From assembly GCA_964532465.1 (NCBI GenBank), contig CAZHHX010000016.1, forward strand, positions 1 to 64,000: a stretch of DNA of 64,000 nucleotides, in the 5' to 3' direction. This DNA is from JAPLKB01 sp964532465. Lineage in GTDB: Bacteria; Desulfobacterota; Syntrophorhabdia; Syntrophorhabdales; Syntrophorhabdaceae. Shown piece after piece: positions 59,336-64,000 of this stretch (the first letter of the stretch is position 1; each line of letters starts with the position of its first letter). The position numbers were made by a program, and so were the translations under genes. The notes beneath the pieces were generated by a model. It searched no databases, was not told where the DNA came from, and worked only from the letters and a program-made list of their open reading frames with translations.

Positions 59336-60526
59336 ATGGAAAATATTAATAAAAAAGATATTTTAGAAAAGCTCATATCCGGCTATGCCTTGCCTGCGCT
59401 TTCCAACATTGCCGTAAAGCTTATCGAGCTTGCATCCGACGACAAAAGCTCTATGGATGAGTTGGCAAGCCTTATCGAAAAAGACCCCTCCTTAACCGTA
59501 CGTGTTCTCAAGCTGGCAAACAGCGCTTTTTTTAAACCCATCGACCCTATAACAACGGTGAAACATGCCGTCATAAGGGTCGGCTTTCACCATTTAAGGA
59601 TATTAGCGCTTTCATTATCGCTGAAAGACACCTTTCCCATGGCCAAAGTCGGGAATATGAATTATGAACAGTTCTGGCGGGTTTCTCTGTACCGCGGACT
59701 CCTGGCAAAATCTCTTGCCAGCATGCTTAAGACATGTGTGCCGGAAGAGGCTTTTGTCGGCGGGCTCACGCTTGAGATCGGTTTTCTTATATATTTTGAC
59801 ATGTTTCTGAAAGGCAAGGATGACTCCATAAACCTCGGCATATATCCCCTGGAATCACTTCTGATTCTTGAACAGGAAAAATATGGGATAAATCACAGAG
59901 AAATAGGTGAAATCGCTCTTCAATACTGGAAATTTCCCGTCAACATAATTGAATGCCAGCGTTACTACGGACAGGAAGAGGATATAATCAAACCATCATC
60001 GGGTTTGCCCAGGATATGCCGGATAGCAGGAAAGCTGTCGGCGCTCATATGTTATAAACATATTGATTTCAATGATATTTTTCATACAATTGTATCTTCT
60101 TACGGCTTAGACAGAGAAACGGTATATGAAGTTGTTATTTCAGCATTGAACGAAGTTGACGAAATCTCAAAGGCGCTCCAGGTATCGGTTGAATCTGATA
60201 AAGATATGTCAGGGCTCATGGAAAAAGCCAATAAAGCTTTAAGCAATATTTCGGAACAATTATTAAAGCAAAAGAATACTGAAGATTTACCTTCCTTCGA
60301 TTCGATGCGCGGAAGAGACGATAAATCTGACGACATTGCTTACGCCCTTCAGGCAGTTGCCCATGAAATTCGCAATCCGCTGACAATAGTGGGCGGGTTT
60401 ACGAGAAGGCTTGCAAAAACAATGGACCCCTCTTCGGATGGATGGAAATATATTGAAATAATCCTTGAAGAAACAAAAAGACTCGAACATGCCCTGGAAG
60501 AAGCTACAAAAGGCCTCAGGGCATAA
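59336..60526 (+). CDS. HDOD-domain protein ending in an orphan HisKA dimerisation domain
   Basis: 396 residues. Residues 15-210 are an HDOD domain: LPALSNIAVKLIELASDD, LIEKDPSLTVRVLKLANSAFF, VIRVGFHHLRILALSLSL, EIGEIALQYWKFP. A helical linker follows (210-330). Residues 335-396 read as a histidine-kinase H box and its helix, with His343 in AVAHEIRNPLTIVGGFTRR and EIILEETKRLEHALEEATKGL. The protein stops there; no HATPase domain follows in any frame. It may be a phosphotransfer or dimerising adaptor for another kinase. HDOD proteins are non-enzymatic relatives of HD phosphohydrolases and act in signalling. It diverges from cheY, consistent with one signalling module. Confidence 0.85.
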   Translation: MENINKKDILEKLISGYALPALSNIAVKLIELASDDKSSMDELASLIEKDPSLTVRVLKLANSAFFKPIDPITTVKHAVIRVGFHHLRILALSLSLKDTFPMAKVGNMNYEQFWRVSLYRGLLAKSLASMLKTCVPEEAFVGGLTLEIGFLIYFDMFLKGKDDSINLGIYPLESLLILEQEKYGINHREIGEIALQYWKFPVNIIECQRYYGQEEDIIKPSSGLPRICRIAGKLSALICYKHIDFNDIFHTIVSSYGLDRETVYEVVISALNEVDEISKALQVSVESDKDMSGLMEKANKALSNISEQLLKQKNTEDLPSFDSMRGRDDKSDDIAYALQAVAHEIRNPLTIVGGFTRRLAKTMDPSSDGWKYIEIILEETKRLEHALEEATKGLRA

Positions 60527-60683
60527 CTTGTAAATTATGGGCCTTTTGCAAAGGTCTCATTTAATAAAATAGTTTTATTGCCGAATATAAGTGTAACTCA
60601 CAACCGTGCTTCGCATATGTTATACAGATTCGTTGTATCAACATAGGGCGGCACAGGGACATCAAGCATCCGAGGAGGCTTCA

Positions 60684-60929
60684 ATGCAAAAAAACAAGAC
60701 ATTCACGGGCCGGCATTCTCTATTATATTTATTGATAATCAATTTTTTTCTTCTTTTTTTTCTCCATTCGATAGTCCTGGCGGGCAGCAAGGAAGAACTT
60801 GAAGTAAAAAGGGATAAAGATAAAACTGTATACACCATAGGTTCGGAAGAAGATCAAAAAAAGGATGAAGACAAGGCAAATGCCTGGGAAATGCTAAAAA
60901 ACAAGAATATGTGGATTCAGCCGAAATAG
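60684..60929 (+). CDS. Small exported protein of unknown function
   Basis: 81 residues from the ATG at 60684, which has GAGGAGG 6 nt upstream; the frame opens earlier but without a ribosome binding site. A signal peptide (LLYLLIINFFLLFFLHSIVLAGS) precedes a strongly charged mature part of about 45 residues, rich in Lys, Asp and Glu, ending ENMLKN-type helix text (AWEMLKNKNMWIQPK). No cysteine is present for lipidation. No family is recognised. It stands 175 nt upstream of the L,D-transpeptidase gene. Confidence 0.65.
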   Translation: MQKNKTFTGRHSLLYLLIINFFLLFFLHSIVLAGSKEELEVKRDKDKTVYTIGSEEDQKKDEDKANAWEMLKNKNMWIQPK

Positions 60930-61042
60930 TTCATTATTTTATAAGAATAAGCGGCCTTTTTTATAAAACAACAGCCGCCGCGCTCTTCAGGATATTAATA
61001 CCTTGACTCTATTCTAACGGTTTGATAAAATTTAGACAAAAC

Positions 61043-61090
61043 AAAATGGGGGTAGGTAAAAAAGTTGATTTTTAACCTGACCCCCATTTT
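61043..61090. repeat. REP-like palindrome / terminator hairpin
   Basis: AAAATGGGGGT (61043-61053) pairs perfectly with ACCCCCATTTT (61080-61090), and AGGT pairs with ACCT inside it with one mismatch between. It is followed by TT after the right arm. The GGGGGTAGGT/ACCTGACCCCC type is reminiscent of REP sequences mobilised by Y1 transposases. It could also terminate the small-gene transcript. It ends 13 nt before the L,D-transpeptidase ATG. Confidence 0.55.
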
Positions 61091-61103
61091 TTATATTAAA
61101 TTT

Positions 61104-62150
61104 ATGATACCTGTAATAACTTCTATATTTTCCTGCTTTCTTCTTATCACGTCGGTTGCTTTCGGCGCCGAGATGATGATTGGAGGCGCAACAAATTATA
61201 CGGTTCAGAAGGGAGATCGCCTCGAACTGATCGGCGCGAAGCTTGGGGTATTCTGGAAGAATATCGCGAAAGAAAACAATCTTGATCCGAAGGCGCCCTG
61301 CGTGCCGGGTCAGGAACTCAAAGTCAACACACGAAAGATAGTTCCTCGAACTATTGAAGACGGAATAATTGTTAACATCGCGGACAGAACACTTTACTAT
61401 TTTAAAATGGGCAAACTGATAACTTATCCTGTAGGCGTAGGCCTGGCAAGAGAAGATGAGTTCGGTGACTGGCGAACTCCCACAGGGAAGTTCGTTGTAG
61501 TAGCCAAAAGAAAAAATCCCACATGGTCTGTGCCGGAATCAATCCAGTTGGAAATGGCATTTAAAGGCAGAGAAGTTGAAGAAACAGTTCCTCCCGGCCC
61601 TAAAAATCCCTTAGGCAGATACGCGATCCAGACATCCATACCCGGCGTGCTGATCCATGAAACTATCTGGCCGGCAAGCGTTTACCGGTTTCAAAGCCAC
61701 GGATGCGTCAGAATGCTTCCTGAACACATAGAAAAACTTTTTGAAGACGTTGAAAAAGGCACAAAAGGTGAAATTATTTATGAGCCTGTAAAAGTGTTAC
61801 TCACTCAGGACGGCAAACCTTATCTTGAAGTCCGTACCGATACGTACAAAAGAATTCCATCCCTGAGAGATCAGGTATGGAAACTAATTGACGAACGGGG
61901 CATAAGAGACAAGGTGGATGCAGGCAAGGTGGAACAGATTATCAAAGATGAATCAGGCATTGCCGAAGATATTGGCCTTTACCCCAAAGAGGGGCCGGCT
62001 TCATATATGACGAAAACCTTATATCAGAAGTTTTTTGATTTCTTTAAACCGCGTCCTAAAAACGAGAAAAAGTCTTCTGAATTGCCCCGCAGTTCAATAT
62101 CTCAAAGCTTGCTTCGATATGGTTTCACCGCGCAACTTGTGGCCGGTTAG
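61104..62150 (+). CDS. LysM-containing L,D-transpeptidase (YkuD family)
   Basis: 348 residues from the ATG at 61104; the frame is open to a TTG at 61065, but that lies in the loop of the hairpin at 61043-61090. A signal peptide (MIPVITSIFSCFLLITSVAFGA) is followed by a LysM peptidoglycan-binding domain (YTVQKGDRLELIGAKLGV). Then comes the YkuD domain: VNIADRTLYYFKMGKL, TPTGKFVV, PLGRYAI and the active site IHETIWPASVYRFQSHGCVRML with nucleophile Cys and His. It forms 3-3 crosslinks in peptidoglycan or anchors proteins. The C-terminal extension of about 100 residues is charged and not assigned. No Shine-Dalgarno is visible. Confidence 0.88.
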   Translation: MIPVITSIFSCFLLITSVAFGAEMMIGGATNYTVQKGDRLELIGAKLGVFWKNIAKENNLDPKAPCVPGQELKVNTRKIVPRTIEDGIIVNIADRTLYYFKMGKLITYPVGVGLAREDEFGDWRTPTGKFVVVAKRKNPTWSVPESIQLEMAFKGREVEETVPPGPKNPLGRYAIQTSIPGVLIHETIWPASVYRFQSHGCVRMLPEHIEKLFEDVEKGTKGEIIYEPVKVLLTQDGKPYLEVRTDTYKRIPSLRDQVWKLIDERGIRDKVDAGKVEQIIKDESGIAEDIGLYPKEGPASYMTKTLYQKFFDFFKPRPKNEKKSSELPRSSISQSLLRYGFTAQLVAG

Positions 62151-62151
62151 T

Positions 62152-63042
62152 TCATTTTACAGCGGATATGGCTTGAAATCGCTCTGCCCAGAACTTGTCA
62201 TCAAGGATAAATCTATATATTTTTTCCGGCTCTTTTGATCCCGGGAGCTTAACATATAAATCCGGGGAACCCTTCTTCGGTATATAAATTACCCAACTTG
62301 CCAGAGTACATACTTTTTTCGGTTTGTCGCATATCTTCAGAATGCTATCGTCCCGGTTGTTCCCGCTATCTTCGCTGACGGCGATAAATTTCTCGAGGGT
62401 AAGCGGCAAAGGACTTGAACTCATCAGATGGTCGATACGATCAAGTCTCTTACGGCTGTTAGGGGTTTTATGCTCATTAAATGAAAACAGTTTCTCCTCC
62501 AAATAATGGTTGGTATGAGTAAAAATACCGTCCCGCGAAATCTTTATTGAAGCTTTGTTGCCCGGCGCGACTTCAACCAATGCCATCCTGTCTGTATCCG
62601 CAACAATATAAAAGGCAGGGTGACTGTTCTCAAACATCGCCTCTTCTTTCAACAGACTGTCAACTGAGTCGAAGGAAATGAGGAGTCTTTCCGTGAGGTC
62701 TTCTTTTGCCACATTACGTTTTTTATCCGGAACACTTGCCGCAGTGGCATTGATAACTGAAAGTCCCTTTTCATTGATCCCGGATACGACATATCCGTCT
62801 GCCTCTATATCAAAAAGTCCCACAAAACGGAATCCTTTTTCACGGGTAATAAACCTGAGTTCCGTAATTAAGCCCTCATTATTATCACGATTCTTGGCAA
62901 CAAGGGTTCCCTTATCCTTGACTGTAGATCCGGTTGCAGCCCATAGCGTACAGGCTTCGGCAAAGCCCGTGGCCATATTGGAAAAGGCAAGAAAAACAAC
63001 AGACCATATAATCACCCTGAACAACGTATCAAATTCTCCCAT
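62152..63042 (-). CDS. Exported Ntn-hydrolase of the C45/penicillin acyltransferase-like family
   Basis: 296 residues from the ATG at 63042 (the frame is open to a GTG at 63099 without support). A signal peptide (RVIIWSVVFLAFSNMATGFAEA) ends directly before CTLWAATGS. The Cys would thus become the N-terminal nucleophile after processing, as in acyl-CoA:6-aminopenicillanic acid acyltransferase and conjugated bile salt hydrolase relatives. Other matches are GTLVAKNRDN (Arg/Asn/Asp), GINEKGLSVINATA and FTHTNHY. It should hydrolyse linear amides. Its stop is one base from the stop of the convergent L,D-transpeptidase. The substrate is unknown. Confidence 0.75.
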   Translation of the reverse strand: MGEFDTLFRVIIWSVVFLAFSNMATGFAEACTLWAATGSTVKDKGTLVAKNRDNNEGLITELRFITREKGFRFVGLFDIEADGYVVSGINEKGLSVINATAASVPDKKRNVAKEDLTERLLISFDSVDSLLKEEAMFENSHPAFYIVADTDRMALVEVAPGNKASIKISRDGIFTHTNHYLEEKLFSFNEHKTPNSRKRLDRIDHLMSSSPLPLTLEKFIAVSEDSGNNRDDSILKICDKPKKVCTLASWVIYIPKKGSPDLYVKLPGSKEPEKIYRFILDDKFWAERFQAISAVK

Positions 63043-63176
63043 GTTATTAACGGATATCAGTTTGCTTATATCCGGTCGCCCCCCGGCAGCAAACCTCACT
63101 TTATATTATTTAAACACATACTATATTCATGCATTGTACACGGTTTGTCAATGGGGAACCGGTATTAAGTTTTCTG

Positions 63177-63208
63177 TTGACTTATTATGAGCAAATGCTT
63201 ATAATAAG
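63177..63208 (+). promoter_or_regulatory. Promoter-operator for the DUF134/NifX-like genes
   Basis: TTGACT (63177-63182) and TATAAT (63200-63205) are 17 nt apart. A 28-bp near-perfect palindrome, CTTATTAT and ATAATAAG around AGCA-AA-TGCT (63181-63208), covers the spacer and -10. Transcription should begin near 63212, the A of the first ATG, so the mRNA would be leaderless. A repressor bound here would block RNA polymerase. Confidence 0.65.
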
Positions 63209-63211
63209 TGC

Positions 63212-63520
63212 ATGGCAAGACCGAAAAAGTGCAGATGCATCAATTGTTCGCCCAATGTTTCATACTTTAAGCCAAAGGGCATTCCGCTGACTGACCTCGA
63301 AGAAGTTTTGCTGAGTCTGGATGAGTTTGAGGCTATCCGCCTTGCCGACTATGAAGGATTTTATCATGAGAAGGCTGCCGGCAAAATGAGTATATCCCGT
63401 GCAACATTCGGTCGGATTCTTGATATTGCGCGCGGTAAAGTTGCCGATGCCATCATTAACGGCAAAGCCCTTAAAATAGAAATAATAGATGATACTAATA
63501 AAATGGAGGTTAATGAATGA
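63212..63520 (+). CDS. DUF134/UPF0251 family helix-turn-helix protein
   Basis: 102 residues. The N terminus MARPKKCRCINCSPNVSYFKPKG holds a CxCxxC cluster that may bind metal. The rest is a sigma-70 region-4-like helix-turn-helix (LSLDEFEAIRLADYEGFYHEKAAGKMSISRATFGRIL). The family is normally encoded beside NifX/NifB-type proteins, as here: its stop overlaps the next ATG by 4 nt. It may be a metal-responsive regulator acting on the palindrome that overlaps its own promoter (inference). There is no ribosome binding site, consistent with a leaderless transcript. Confidence 0.92.
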   Translation: MARPKKCRCINCSPNVSYFKPKGIPLTDLEEVLLSLDEFEAIRLADYEGFYHEKAAGKMSISRATFGRILDIARGKVADAIINGKALKIEIIDDTNKMEVNE

Positions 63521-63891
63521 AAGTTTGTTTTGCAGTACAGGAAAATGAGGGCATTGACAGCACGGTATATAACCATTTTGGCTCAGCGCCGGCATTTGTT
63601 GTTTTCGATACGGAGCTTGAAAAGGCAGTTTCAATAAAAAACAGTGATATGCAACACGCGCACGGGGCATGTAACCCCGTTGCAGCCATTGGAGGACAAC
63701 AGATTGATGCAGTTATTGTCGGCGGCATAGGAGCAGGCGCCCTTATGAAACTCAACGCTGAAGGAATAAAAGTTTTCAGGTCTGTCGCGTCAAGCATAAA
63801 AGAAAATCTCGTTTTATTAACAGAAAATAAACTTCCCGAAATGACTGTTCGCCAGTCCTGCGGCGGTCATCGGGGCGGATGCGGTCATTAA
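63517..63891 (+). CDS. NifX/NifB-type iron-molybdenum cofactor-binding domain protein
   Basis: 124 residues, a stand-alone dinitrogenase iron-molybdenum cofactor-binding fold: MKVCFAVQENEGIDSTVYNHFGSAPAFVVFD, HAHGACNPVAAI and VGGIGAGALMKLNAEGIKV, ending in a Cys/His-rich tail RQSCGGHRGGCGH that may bind Fe-S or Mo-Fe clusters. Such proteins outside nif loci carry metal clusters for other enzymes or sense them. It overlaps the DUF134 gene by ATGA and precedes an FmdB-like gene by 21 nt; the three appear to be one operon. No nitrogenase genes are in the window. Confidence 0.92.
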   Translation: MKVCFAVQENEGIDSTVYNHFGSAPAFVVFDTELEKAVSIKNSDMQHAHGACNPVAAIGGQQIDAVIVGGIGAGALMKLNAEGIKVFRSVASSIKENLVLLTENKLPEMTVRQSCGGHRGGCGH

Positions 63892-63912
63892 TTTCATCAG
63901 GAGGAGAATATT

Positions 63913-64000
63913 ATGCCTATTTACGAATATAAATGTGGAGATTGCGGAGATATAAGTGAATTTCTTGTTTTCGGAAAGGATGAAGAGCTGCTTTGCAAAT
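63913..64000 (+). CDS. FmdB-family zinc-ribbon protein (partial, runs off the window)
   Basis: GAGGAG lies 6 nt before the ATG. The 29 visible residues, MPIYEYKCGDCGDISEFLV and onward to LLCK, are the canonical N terminus of the FmdB zinc-ribbon family, with the first CxxC and the start of the second. It is third in the metal-cluster operon. The 3' end is outside the window. Confidence 0.88.
   Translation, partial: MPIYEYKCGDCGDISEFLVFGKDEELLCK

Noticed and set aside
1..64000. CRISPR arrays, rRNA genes, prophage and conjugation genes
   Set aside because: Looked for; no regularly spaced repeats, rRNA sequence, phage structural genes or transfer genes were seen.

Overview
The window looks like a chromosomal piece of a strictly anaerobic, moderately AT-rich Desulfobacterota (former Deltaproteobacteria) relative. 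A syntrophic or respiratory degrader of aromatic compounds, Syntrophorhabdus-like, is my best guess. The reasons are a four-gene ATP-dependent benzoyl-CoA reductase set in the order N-O-P-Q, a p-cresol methylhydroxylase-like flavoprotein next to a short-chain dehydrogenase, many Fe-S flavoproteins, a multihaem nitrite reductase, and a very high density of PAS-domain kinases. This is inference from gene content; no 16S rRNA gene is present.

Layout. 1-6.6 kb: the end of a broken kinase, a large hybrid PAS kinase, then de novo NAD synthesis (nadC, nadA, nadB). 6.7-8.5 kb (minus): nrfHA. 8.5-11.8 kb: a strong promoter with a possible tiny leader ORF and a KAS III gene, dusB, tRNA-Arg(CCT), and an HU gene with its own terminator. 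11.8-16.0 kb (minus): benzoyl-CoA reductase genes. 16.2-18.4 kb (minus): deacetylase-like protein and two methyltransferases. 18.9-23.7 kb (plus): NarL-type two-component pair, SDR, VAO/PCMH-type flavoprotein. 24.2-38.7 kb: the most unusual block. It has an FAD/Fe-S oxidase, two ferredoxin-FMN glutamate-synthase-like proteins and a glutamine amidotransferase-GXGXG fusion. Two paralogues of a KaiC-like/PEP-synthase-like fusion protein flank or end the block, and a sigma-54 activator closes it. A textbook -24/-12 promoter precedes the operon, and a palindrome upstream of the activator gene recurs upstream of that promoter.

39-45.4 kb is an accessory region. It holds an MBL hydrolase, a secreted protein of unknown function, an IS110 remnant, two diverged copies of a roughly 200-bp direct repeat with a compensated hairpin, a split phosphatase gene, and two toxin-antitoxin modules each followed by an attC-like structure (integron cassettes without an integrase). 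45.4-54.4 kb (minus): an unknown protein, xseA, a 1121-residue hybrid kinase with a PocR domain, and a compact archaeal-style thiamine operon (thi4-thiDN-thiC). 54.4-60.5 kb: another PAS kinase, a PAS-LuxR regulator, CheY and CheX, and an HDOD protein that ends in an orphan histidine-kinase dimerisation domain. 60.7-64 kb: a small exported protein, an L,D-transpeptidase, an Ntn-hydrolase, and a metal-cluster gene set (DUF134 regulator, NifX-like protein, FmdB-like protein). That set starts from a promoter-operator that predicts a leaderless mRNA.

Together the genes suggest anaerobic aromatic-ring reduction and electron handling, with nitrogen or redox metabolism under sigma-54 control and extensive environmental sensing. 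Start codons were moved from the longest ORF wherever a ribosome binding site or family length argued for it; each case is stated.
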